5,430 nucleotides of DNA. Source: Chitinophagaceae bacterium (lineage in GTDB: Bacteria; Bacteroidota; Bacteroidia; Chitinophagales; Chitinophagaceae). The notes beneath the pieces were generated by a model that saw only the letters and a program-made list of their open reading frames with translations, was not told where the DNA came from and did not search any database. Shown here one piece after another: positions 1 through 5,430 of the stretch. The stretch spans positions 1-5,430 of the forward strand of contig CANKGM010000163.1 in assembly GCA_947481355.1 (NCBI GenBank), in the 5' to 3' direction. Position numbers and translations under genes: made by a program. Each line of letters begins with the position of its first letter. The first letter of the stretch is position 1.

Positions 1-1253
1 CAATGAATATAAATTTGCCTGATTGGTTAACTACCGGATACCAGACTGCTTATTATGCTTACCAACAGGCAGTTGAAGCGGGAAGTCCAGTAAGTCAATT
101 AGTATATTCCACAGCGCCAAAATTATTAGGGATTCCTTTTATAATTAACCTTCCTGGTTTTATCATTGTTGTTCTCATTACTATGCTTGTTTATGTTGGC
201 ATCAAAGAGAGTAAGAAAACAGCCAATGCAATGGTCATCATGAAAATTGTCATGTTGCTTATCATTGCAGGAATCGGATTATGGTATATTTTCACAAATC
301 ATACAACCGACAACTGGTCGCCCTTTCTTCCTAACGGTATGAGTGGTGTTTTAAAAGGGGTGTCTGCTGTGTTCTTTGCTTACATTGGGTTTGATGCCAT
401 ATCCACAACGGCTGAAGAATGTGCTAATCCTAAACGCGATCTTCCACGAGGAATGATTTACTCGTTGATTATCTGTACAGTTATTTATATATTGACAGCT
501 ATTGTCATTACTGGTATGGTTAAGTACACGGAGTTTAAAAATGTTACTGATCCACTTGCCTATGTATTCGAAAAAATTAACCTAAAAAAAGTAGGCTTTA
601 TTATCTCCATTGGTGCAGTAGTCGCTGCAACATCTGTATTACTTGTTTTTCAACTCGGTCAACCAAGAATCTGGATGGCTATGAGCCGTGATGGCCTCCT
701 GCCAGGTTCATTTGGGAAAATTAGCAAGAAGTATAATACGCCAAGCTTTTCAACTATTATATCAGGTGTTTTGGTAGGGGGATTAGTTTTAGTGATAGAC
801 GATAAGTTAATTACAGATCTTACAAGCATAGGAACACTTTTTGCGTTTGTTTTAGTAAGTGGAGGTGTATTATTATTGCCTAAGATAAAACGTGAAACTG
901 GAAAATTTTCAATCCCCTATATAAACGCAAAGTATATATATCCATTAATTTACATTCTTGTTTTGATTTTGTTCTATGATCGAACAACACAAGCTTTCTC
1001 AAACATTTTAAGTGAAGGATATCAAGAAATTTTATTCGTGATATTTATAGTACTTGCTGGCGTCCTGGCAATCTTATCTTTTCTGAAGAATTATTCACTA
1101 ATCCCTGTAATGGGAGTGGCCTGTTGTCTCTACCTGATGGTTGAAATACCTGCTAAAAGTTGGTTAGTTTTTATTGGTTGGATGGCATTTGGATTAATTA
1201 TTTATTTTTCCTACGGTAATAAAAATAGCAAACTGAATGCACCTACTTCTTGA
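1..1253 (+). CDS. APC-superfamily amino acid permease, 5'-truncated by window edge
   Basis: Inner-membrane transporter that probably imports amino acids by proton symport or exchange (cationic amino acid transporter/YfnA-like branch of the APC superfamily). The first ATG in frame is at position 3, but it is almost certainly internal: the glycine-rich TM1 and the next helices of the family are missing, so the true start lies upstream. Counting from that ATG, 416 residues are visible. Residues about 118-150 carry the family signature (FFAYIGFDAISTTAEE followed by NPKRDLPRG), and residues 217-234 carry the second conserved block (QPRIWMAMSRDGLLP). About ten hydrophobic helices are visible, roughly at 48-66, 77-97, 117-134, 151-173, 196-216, 250-265, 273-293, 311-327, 344-362, 366-381 and 386-404. 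The stop is TGA at 1251-1253. The next gene begins 18 bases downstream with no visible promoter between them, which suggests cotranscription. Family is secure; the substrate cannot be read from the sequence. Confidence 0.93.
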   Translation, partial: MNINLPDWLTTGYQTAYYAYQQAVEAGSPVSQLVYSTAPKLLGIPFIINLPGFIIVVLITMLVYVGIKESKKTANAMVIMKIVMLLIIAGIGLWYIFTNHTTDNWSPFLPNGMSGVLKGVSAVFFAYIGFDAISTTAEECANPKRDLPRGMIYSLIICTVIYILTAIVITGMVKYTEFKNVTDPLAYVFEKINLKKVGFIISIGAVVAATSVLLVFQLGQPRIWMAMSRDGLLPGSFGKISKKYNTPSFSTIISGVLVGGLVLVIDDKLITDLTSIGTLFAFVLVSGGVLLLPKIKRETGKFSIPYINAKYIYPLIYILVLILFYDRTTQAFSNILSEGYQEILFVIFIVLAGVLAILSFLKNYSLIPVMGVACCLYLMVEIPAKSWLVFIGWMAFGLIIYFSYGNKNSKLNAPTS

Positions 1254-1271
1254 CCCAATTAATTTTCTTAA

Positions 1272-2285
1272 ATGAAATTTCAGTCGGGTGATAAGATTCT
1301 CATATTAGCCACAAAGGAAAAGGGTGAAGTGATTGAGTGGATCAATAAGGAGATGCTATTGGTGAACGTGAATGGAATAAGCTTCCCTGTTTATGCAGAT
1401 CAAATTGATTTCCCATATTTTTTTGATTTTACAGAAAAAAGTGGACCAGTTAAAAAAAATAAAAAGCACATTGACGAAGTCCGTAAAGAAAAGGTAGTTG
1501 TTCCATTAAAAGTGGTTGATGGTGTTTGGTTGGTTTTCTTTCCTGTTTTGGATAAGGATATTTTTGATGATGATGTGATTTCTCATTTTAAACTCTTTGT
1601 ATCAAACCATACTGAAAGTGAATACAATTTTGATTTAAGCATTTTTTATGGGGATAAAAAAGAAATTGATCTACGAAAGAATATTAAGTCATTTGAAGAA
1701 CTATATGTTTTTGATCTTCCTTTTGAGAATCTAAATGATCAACCATCGTTTGAGTTTATTTTCTCACTTCAATTTATAGATCCAAAAAAAGTTGCTCATT
1801 TTGAAGTTCAGTTTAAACCCAAGGGAAAACAGATATTTAAAAAGGCAGAGGAACTACTTCGTCTTCAGCAAGCATCATTCAAATATTCTCTTTTTGACAC
1901 TTTACCAGACAAGCCTACGGAGGAAAAATTTGATCTAACTAAATTATCCTCAGCTGGATTTAAATTATACTCTTCTGATAAAGCCAAATCCTACTTGCCT
2001 AATCCAAGAACGTTAATTGATTTGCATATAGAAAAATTAGTGGATAATTTTTCAAGCCTCGACTCTAATTCCATTCTTTCAATTCAACTGGATGCATTTG
2101 ATAAATTTTACGAAGAAGCATTAATCCACCAACTTAAATCCATTACAGTTATACATGGAGTAGGTACAGGTAAATTAAAGGATGAAATTCATGCCATGCT
2201 TCGTCTTAAAAAAGATGTTAAATCATTCATTAATCGATACACTAACTCATTTGGATACGGGGCGACAGAAATTTTTATAAAGTAG
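1272..2285 (+). CDS. DUF2027 / Smr-domain protein
   Basis: A 337-residue soluble protein with no signal peptide. Residues about 1-55 look like a small beta-barrel (GDKILIL, KGEVIEW, LLVNVNG, FPVYADQID), and about 70-195 form a beta-rich segment; together these match the Bacteroidota DUF2027 region. A charged linker follows (about 195-247). The C-terminus, about 248-337, is an Smr domain: D250-L-H252 supplies the DxH motif, HGVGTGKL at 295-302 is the family's HGxGxG loop, and FGYGATEIFIK closes the domain. Smr domains are metal-independent nucleases found in MutS2 and in SmrB, which cuts mRNA at collided ribosomes; the DxH and HGxGxG motifs are both intact here, so nuclease activity is plausible. 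Unlike MutS2 there is no ATPase part. The role of DUF2027 is unknown. The ATG at 1272 is the only start that keeps the whole N-terminal barrel, and no Shine-Dalgarno sequence precedes it. Probably in an operon with the upstream permease; rnpB follows. Confidence 0.92.
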   Translation: MKFQSGDKILILATKEKGEVIEWINKEMLLVNVNGISFPVYADQIDFPYFFDFTEKSGPVKKNKKHIDEVRKEKVVVPLKVVDGVWLVFFPVLDKDIFDDDVISHFKLFVSNHTESEYNFDLSIFYGDKKEIDLRKNIKSFEELYVFDLPFENLNDQPSFEFIFSLQFIDPKKVAHFEVQFKPKGKQIFKKAEELLRLQQASFKYSLFDTLPDKPTEEKFDLTKLSSAGFKLYSSDKAKSYLPNPRTLIDLHIEKLVDNFSSLDSNSILSIQLDAFDKFYEEALIHQLKSITVIHGVGTGKLKDEIHAMLRLKKDVKSFINRYTNSFGYGATEIFIK

Positions 2286-2325
2286 TTCAATAGCCTTAAT
2301 ATCTTCATCAATTCTACAAATACCG

Positions 2326-2333
2326 TACCTTAG
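2326..2333 (+). promoter_or_regulatory. Putative -7 promoter element of rnpB
   Basis: TACCTTAG matches the Bacteroidota -7 consensus TAnnTTTG at all but one informative position and is followed by C, as is common. It places the transcription start about 6 bases downstream, near 2338-2340, exactly where the P1 helix of RNase P RNA begins. A -33 box is weak: only TTC at 2304-2306 sits at suitable spacing. The same core, CGTACnTTAGC, occurs before malQ (3831-3841). Confidence 0.55.
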
Positions 2334-2338
2334 CCTCG

Positions 2339-2702
2339 CTGTAAATGAAGCTATCGCGTTATGCATAATGACGAGGAAAGTCCGGACAGCAAAGAGCATC
2401 GCACCGGTGAATAGCCGGGCTCCGATTTTTCGGGGACAGAAAGTGCCACAGAAAATAACCGTCTCAACTTGTTGGGATAAGGGTGAAAACGGGAGGTAAG
2501 AGCTTCCGGCATTATACAGTAATGTATAGTGGGGGTAAACCTTGCGTGCTGAAATGCCACATAGGTTTTGGTATCCTTTGGATGGCAAGTGACTCGCTTG
2601 CTCTTAATAAGGCTGAAATGGGTAGGCAGCTTGATCCTGTAGAGTAATTTATAGGACAGATAAATGATAGCTTAAAAACAGAATCCGGCTTATCATTTAC
2701 AG
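2339..2702 (+). ncRNA. rnpB: RNase P RNA, bacterial class A, complete
   Basis: This is the catalytic RNA of ribonuclease P, which removes 5' leaders from precursor tRNAs. The conserved blocks appear in the right order: GAGGAAAGTCCGGAC at 2373-2387, GTGCCACAGAAAATAACCG near 2443-2461, GATAAGGGTGAAAACGGGAG with GGTAAGAGC near 2476-2503, GGTAAACC near 2533-2540, CATAGG near 2560, and the 3' signature ACAGAATCCGGCTTAT at 2678-2693. The ends are set by helix P1: CTGTAAATGA (2339-2348) is perfectly complementary to TCATTTACAG (2693-2702). P3 is visible as a hairpin at about 2354-2375. The length of about 364 bases is normal for class A. The 3' block reads AATCCGG where most other phyla have AACCCGG. 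The mature 3' end may extend a few bases beyond P1. Short minus-strand reading frames across it are chance. Confidence 0.97.
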
Positions 2703-2711
2703 TACATTTTT

Positions 2712-2737
2712 AAACCGGTCGATTGGCCGGTTTTTTT
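2712..2737 (+). terminator. Rho-independent terminator of rnpB
   Basis: CCGGTC (2715-2720) pairs with GGCCGG (2725-2730), with one G-U pair, around a GATT tetraloop; flanking AAA (2712-2714) extends the stem into a run of seven T (2731-2737). It lies 10 bases past the P1 helix of RNase P RNA. On the opposite strand the stem is followed by only three T, so it would serve the converging minus-strand gene poorly. Confidence 0.93.
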
Positions 2738-2772
2738 ATACCAACAAGAGTTTCCCTTGTCAGACAAATTCG

Positions 2773-3297
2773 CTAATCAAGTTCATTAGTGATGATTACT
2801 TCTTCGCTATAAAATTTAGTGGTGATGTCATTATCAGCTCGGTTTATTTCAGTGCTGTTAACAACCAACTGAAGTTCTTGATAAAAAAGCTTGGTAATAG
2901 CTTGATCAGCTATATACATAGGTATTCTATCTAATACAGGATGAAACTCCCTTTGTATGAATGATTGCATGTTTATATGCATTTCATAATCTGCCCAAAG
3001 TAAACTTTTTTTACTAGGCACTGATATCTTAACATTGTCTTTATCTCCATTTTCAGACCTGTTTATGTTGTTCTTTACTTTATTACTATCATTTAAATAG
3101 GAGTCTGTAGTATTAGCAAAAACGATTGATGATAGGCTGATTAGAAATACAAAACTGAGAGCAGTTTTTACTAAATAAGTGTAGCTCGTAAATTTTCTTG
3201 TGATCCTAAAAGGAGTTGATTTTTTTAATAAATGCATAAGCGATTTCATAGTTGTAGTATTGAATTGAAGTGGTGTGTAATGTAAGGTACTAGGCAT
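2773..3297 (-). CDS. Hypothetical secreted or membrane-anchored protein
   Basis: I do not recognise this family. The frame encodes up to 174 residues. A hydrophobic segment at residues 44-61 (KTALSFVFLISLSSIVFA) ends in VFA-N, a plausible signal peptidase I site between 61 and 62; the preceding region is basic (KK, RITRK). The remaining part, about 113 residues, is hydrophilic and has no cysteine, so it has neither a lipobox nor disulfides. It starts with an Asn/Asp/Lys/Ser-rich stretch (about 62-90), then a more structured part (about 95-174) with no motif I can name. The outermost ATG (3297) is given, but ATG at 3249 (residue 17, MKSLMHLLKK) is equally possible and I prefer it, because it shortens an unusually long N-region to 27 residues. 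Neither has a Shine-Dalgarno sequence. A near-consensus promoter at 3354-3386 supports expression. The gene converges on rnpB, with 35 bases between its stop and the rnpB terminator T-run. Confidence 0.72.
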   Translation of the reverse strand: MPSTLHYTPLQFNTTTMKSLMHLLKKSTPFRITRKFTSYTYLVKTALSFVFLISLSSIVFANTTDSYLNDSNKVKNNINRSENGDKDNVKISVPSKKSLLWADYEMHINMQSFIQREFHPVLDRIPMYIADQAITKLFYQELQLVVNSTEINRADNDITTKFYSEEVIITNELD

Positions 3298-3353
3298 TGG
3301 AATAGGGTTTAGGCTTTATTCAATCTATCAGTGATCGATATAGATTTGAAGAT

Positions 3354-3386
3354 GCAAAGTTACTTTATATGAGACCCTTAACCAAA
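3354..3386 (-). promoter_or_regulatory. Promoter of the secreted-protein gene
   Basis: Read on the minus strand, a -33 box TTTG (3386-3383) is followed after 20 bases by TAACTTTGC (3362-3354), a perfect match to the Bacteroidota -7 consensus TAnnTTTG, with standard spacing. Transcription should begin near 3347-3349, giving a leader of about 50 bases to the ATG at 3297 or about 100 bases to the ATG at 3249. Confidence 0.75.
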
Positions 3387-3400
3387 TTGAAACGTTAAGG
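3376..3400. promoter_or_regulatory. Dyad overlapping a -33 box, possible operator
   Basis: CCTTAAC (3376-3382) and GTTAAGG (3394-3400) form a perfect 7-base inverted repeat separated by 11 bases. The spacer contains the -33 TTTG box of the minus-strand promoter at 3383-3386. A protein bound here would compete with or contact RNA polymerase. It has no T-run on the strand where it lies downstream of a gene, so a terminator is unlikely. Operator function is inferred from position only. Confidence 0.35.
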
Positions 3401-3531
3401 ATTTTAAAATATTTCTAATAAATTGCACTTATATTTCAATATGCTATTAAAATATAAGAATAAATACCAATTTGATAGAAAATATTCAATAGAAATGAAG
3501 TGGTAGTAAAAATTTGAGCAAAAATATAACA

Positions 3532-3551
3532 TGACCAGTGTTGACTGGACA
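3532..3551 (-). terminator. Weak hairpin downstream of the 49-residue gene
   Basis: CCAGT (3535-3539) and ACTGG (3544-3548) form a stem around GTTG; after one A/A mismatch, TG and CA extend it. It lies 27 bases past the stop of the minus-strand short gene. On that strand it is followed, after a few bases, by TATATTTTTG rather than a clean T-run, so it could be a weak terminator, a processing hairpin or a binding site. Confidence 0.35.
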
Positions 3552-3578
3552 ATAAATGACTATAAAAAGTAGATTAAA

Positions 3579-3728
3579 TTAAATTAAATCTAATGCTTTA
3601 GCAAAGCAGGTTACTATAGGTACTACAGTTAGTGATACCAATGCAGGAATAAAGAAATATACGGCAACAGACAAGGCTAATGATAAAAAGAAGAGAATCC
3701 AGTACATGTTTTTAGCGCTCTTTGTCAT
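3579..3728 (-). CDS. Small hydrophobic membrane protein, 49 residues
   Basis: ATG at 3728-3726 opens a frame of 49 codons ending in TAA at 3581-3579. The product starts with a short basic head (MTKSAKN) followed by a long hydrophobic stretch, residues about 9-28 (YWILFFLSLALSVAVYFF) and 30-45 (LVSLTVVPIVTCFAK), which may be one long helix or a two-helix hairpin broken at Pro28. Support for a real gene is a promoter just upstream on the same strand (TATATTTGC at 3750-3742, TTTG at 3771-3768), an A-rich leader directly before the ATG, and base composition that is less A/T-rich than the surrounding spacer. No family is recognised and no function is proposed. It is transcribed divergently from malQ (126 bases between the starts) and in the same direction as the secreted-protein gene. 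The opposite frame also lacks stops here but has no upstream start codon. Confidence 0.6.
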   Translation of the reverse strand: MTKSAKNMYWILFFLSLALSVAVYFFIPALVSLTVVPIVTCFAKALDLI

Positions 3729-3741
3729 CTATTTATTTTTT

Positions 3742-3771
3742 GCAAATATACAACCTGAAATAATATCCAAA
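3742..3771 (-). promoter_or_regulatory. Promoter of the 49-residue membrane protein gene
   Basis: On the minus strand TATATTTGC (3750-3742) matches the -7 consensus TAnnTTTG exactly, and TTTG (3771-3768) lies 17 bases upstream, a little short of the usual 19-21 but within the range seen in Bacteroidota. The predicted start, near 3736, leaves a leader of only about 8 bases before the ATG at 3728. Confidence 0.6.
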
Positions 3772-3806
3772 TCCATTCAGTTCAGGATGTTTAAAAATAT
3801 TTAAAT

Positions 3807-3821
3807 GTGTATTAAATACGC
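3807..3821. promoter_or_regulatory. Near-palindrome upstream of malQ, possible operator
   Basis: GTGTATTAAATACGC is a 15-base near-palindrome (GTATT-A-AATAC core, with one T/G mismatch before the outer G/C pair). It lies about 12 bases upstream of the malQ -7 element, where the -33 region should be, and no clear TTTG box is seen there. An activator or repressor site is conceivable, but in such A/T-rich DNA chance is also possible. Confidence 0.25.
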
Positions 3822-3832
3822 TTCAAAATTCG

Positions 3833-3840
3833 TACATTAG
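3833..3840 (+). promoter_or_regulatory. Putative -7 promoter element of malQ
   Basis: TACATTAG followed by C fits the Bacteroidota -7 consensus with one deviation, the same one as at rnpB. The predicted start near 3846 would give a leader of about 9 bases before the ATG at 3855, or 18 before the ATG at 3864. No good -33 box is present at the expected distance, only TGTG at 3806-3809. Confidence 0.5.
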
Positions 3841-3854
3841 CTACCTTGTAATTG

Positions 3855-5430
3855 ATGAAGATGATGAAGATAGACATTTATTTACGTTTTACGACCAGAC
3901 CAGGGCAGTCGTTAAGAATTTTGGGTAACATAAAGGAGTTAGGAAATGGGCAAGCCTCACACTCCATTCCGCTTGCCTATGTAAACCAATATTTTTGGAA
4001 AGTTAGCCTTTCTATTTCTTCTCAAAGTCTTACCGGCTTGACTGGATTAAACTATAGTTTTATCTATCAAGATGAACATGGTGATCAAATACAAGATTGG
4101 GGCATTCACCGAAATTTTCACATCAATAACGCCTCCGATGATCTGCTAATCGTAGATACGTGGAACGATATGGGTGTAGTTGACAATACATTCTATACAT
4201 CGCCATTTACAAACGTATTCATAAATAAGACTAACCATGTTGAGTCGATTCCATCCCTCAATATGCCAATACGATTTACCACAGTTGCCCCATTGTTAAA
4301 TAGTGGAGAATCCATCTGTTTAATTGGAAATCATAAAGCATTAGGAGAATGGATTCCTCAAAATGCTATTGTAATGAAATTTGATGGACAATCTTGGTTT
4401 CATGATATTGCTATCAGTGGATCTCTTTCAGCACTTGAATATAAATATGGTGTTGCTGATAAAGATGGAAGATTAATTCGATTTGAAGATGGTTTAAATC
4501 GTACTCTACGAAGCATTCCAACTACAGAAGCTAAGATAGTGGTGAATGATGGATATGCTCGTTTTAATACTTCATTTTGGAAAGGGACTGGAATTGCAAT
4601 TCCTGTTTTCAGTCTACGTTCTACTAATGGACTGGGGGTAGGAGAATTTTTAGATATTAAATTACTTGTGGATTGGGCAAAAAAAGTATCAATTAAGATG
4701 CTTCAATTATTACCAGTAAATGATACCACTAGTACGCATACATTCTTAGACTCTTATCCATATGCTGCCATTTCAGCATTTGCCTTACATCCACTATATG
4801 CAAACTTAGAAGCCATTGCAGGACCAACAGATATTAAATTAATTAAAACGCTGCTTCAAAAAAAAGAAGTATTGAATGCAAAGTCATTTGTTGACTACGA
4901 CGAAGTGATGAATATAAAATGGGAGGCACTTCGTTTGCTTTTTAACACCCAGCATGTCGATGTTTTATCTACTAAAGAGTACAAGGAATTCTTTACACAA
5001 AATAAATATTGGCTTGTTCCATATGCCGTATTCAGCTACCTTAGAGAGTTGAATCAATCTGCAGATCCTGCAACATGGGGAGAGTATGCAACCTTCAATG
5101 AATCCTTGATCAATGAAATTACGAAGCCTAATCACAAAGACTACAAGGATATTTCTTTTTATTATTATATCCAATACCAACTTCATTGTCAGTTGAAAGA
5201 GGCACATGATTACGCTACACATGCAGGAATTTTGCTTAAAGGAGATATACCTATAGGTGTTCATCGTAATGGGGTAGACGCATGGATGCAACCATCATTG
5301 TACCATCTTGATATGCAAGCTGGCGCTCCTCCAGACGACTTTGCTATCACTGGCCAAAACTGGGGATTTCCAACATATAATTGGAAAGTCATGCAACAGG
5401 ATGGTTATGCCTGGTGGCAAAAACGATTCA
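3855..5430 (+). CDS. malQ: 4-alpha-glucanotransferase with tandem CBM20 (DPE2-like), 3'-truncated
   Basis: Amylomaltase (GH77) that transfers glucan segments between maltodextrins, releasing glucose; cytoplasmic, as no signal peptide is present. The frame stays open for 525 codons to the window edge. Domains in order: CBM20 starch-binding domain 1, residues about 5-105 (RILGNIKELG at 21-30, W48, W82); CBM20 domain 2, about 137-228 (LIGNHKALGEW at 156-166); then GH77 from about 243, with GTGIAIPVFSLRS, GLGVGEF (259-265), QLLPVNDT (284-291), SYPYAAISAFALHPLY (300-315), GDIPIGV (463-469) and APPDDFAITGQNWGFPTYNW (491-510). This order matches plant DPE2 and the long MalQ form common in Bacteroidota, usually near 900 residues, so about 370 residues are missing, including the catalytic nucleophile aspartate and the acid/base glutamate. 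Three ATGs compete (3855, 3861, 3864); the first is given, but 3864 (MKIDIYLRF) fits a short leader as well. No Shine-Dalgarno sequence. Confidence 0.96.
   Translation, partial: MKMMKIDIYLRFTTRPGQSLRILGNIKELGNGQASHSIPLAYVNQYFWKVSLSISSQSLTGLTGLNYSFIYQDEHGDQIQDWGIHRNFHINNASDDLLIVDTWNDMGVVDNTFYTSPFTNVFINKTNHVESIPSLNMPIRFTTVAPLLNSGESICLIGNHKALGEWIPQNAIVMKFDGQSWFHDIAISGSLSALEYKYGVADKDGRLIRFEDGLNRTLRSIPTTEAKIVVNDGYARFNTSFWKGTGIAIPVFSLRSTNGLGVGEFLDIKLLVDWAKKVSIKMLQLLPVNDTTSTHTFLDSYPYAAISAFALHPLYANLEAIAGPTDIKLIKTLLQKKEVLNAKSFVDYDEVMNIKWEALRLLFNTQHVDVLSTKEYKEFFTQNKYWLVPYAVFSYLRELNQSADPATWGEYATFNESLINEITKPNHKDYKDISFYYYIQYQLHCQLKEAHDYATHAGILLKGDIPIGVHRNGVDAWMQPSLYHLDMQAGAPPDDFAITGQNWGFPTYNWKVMQQDGYAWWQKRF

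Larger units (their letters stand above)
3298..3854. other. AT-rich intergenic stretch containing one short gene
   Basis: Between the secreted-protein gene and malQ there are about 557 bases without any long reading frame. They contain two minus-strand promoters (3354-3386 and 3742-3771), one credible short gene (3579-3728, -), the malQ promoter (3833-3840, +) and four dyads: 3376-3400, 3532-3551, 3790-3805 (TTTAAA, AATA, TTTAAA) and 3807-3821. The part 3401-3530 is nearly pure A/T and I see nothing else in it. A TTAAA unit is repeated three times at the 3' end of the short gene. Confidence 0.6.

Noticed and set aside
3..5. ATG at position 3 as the true start of the permease
   Set aside because: The protein from here lacks the first conserved helices of APC permeases, so the ATG must be internal and the gene must begin upstream.
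2247..2588. Minus-strand frame of 113 codons (and a second of 69 codons at 2351-2560)
   Set aside because: Both lie over the conserved core of RNase P RNA on the opposite strand; the products have no domain-like character and the RNA explains the sequence conservation.
2744..2760. Short hairpin ACAAG / CTTGT as terminator of the minus-strand secreted-protein gene
   Set aside because: The stem is only five base pairs and no T-run follows on the minus strand.
3404..3532. Minus-strand frame of 42 codons, rich in Phe, Tyr and Leu
   Set aside because: Its composition is what translated A/T-rich spacer gives; no promoter lies upstream at proper spacing and a TATATTTTTG sequence falls inside the frame.
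3574..3588. Three copies of TTAAA as a repeat array
   Set aside because: Too short and too low in complexity to be more than chance in A/T-rich DNA; it overlaps the end of the short gene.
3691..3804. Plus-strand frame ending KSIQFRMFKNI, with an internal ATG at 3708
   Set aside because: It has no start codon at its open end, only 32 codons from the ATG, and runs antisense to the better supported 49-residue gene and its promoter.
3855..3874. Repeated GATGAAGAT at the malQ start as a slippage or regulatory repeat
   Set aside because: Two copies of a short unit encoding Met-Lys-Met-Met-Lys are easily explained by coding sequence with several candidate starts.
4965..5291. Minus-strand frame of 108 codons
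   Set aside because: It is antisense to the strongly conserved GH77 coding sequence of malQ, is cysteine-rich without pattern, and has no promoter.

Overview
The window is AT-rich and looks like chromosomal DNA of a member of the Bacteroidota, probably from the Chitinophagaceae/Sphingobacteriia side; the exact lineage is inference. Evidence is a DUF2027-Smr protein (an architecture typical of Bacteroidota), promoters of the TTTG / TAnnTTTG type used by the Bacteroidota primary sigma factor, an absence of Shine-Dalgarno sequences before the genes, and a 4-alpha-glucanotransferase of the CBM20-CBM20-GH77 type.

Layout. Positions 1-1253 (+) hold the 3' part of an APC-superfamily amino acid permease whose first membrane helices lie upstream of the window. 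After 18 bases comes a gene of 337 codons (1272-2285, +) for a DUF2027-Smr protein, probably cotranscribed with the permease. Next is rnpB, the RNase P RNA (about 2339-2702, +), with its own -7 promoter element and a strong intrinsic terminator (2712-2737). A gene for a secreted or membrane-anchored protein of unknown function (2773-3297, -) converges on rnpB and has a near-consensus promoter at 3354-3386.

The stretch 3298-3854 is mostly AT-rich and non-coding. It hides one credible short gene on the minus strand (3579-3728, 49 residues, strongly hydrophobic) with its own promoter. Divergent from it, the + strand gene malQ starts at 3855 and runs off the right edge; 525 codons are present, covering both starch-binding domains and the first part of the catalytic domain. 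Its catalytic nucleophile lies beyond the window.

The genes do not form one pathway. They are mostly housekeeping (amino acid uptake, nucleic-acid quality control, tRNA 5' processing, maltodextrin metabolism) plus two uncharacterised envelope-type proteins. I found no mobile element, CRISPR array, tRNA or defence system, and no convincing new multi-gene system. The least explained part is 2773-3854, with the two unknown minus-strand genes and several dyads placed on or near promoters.
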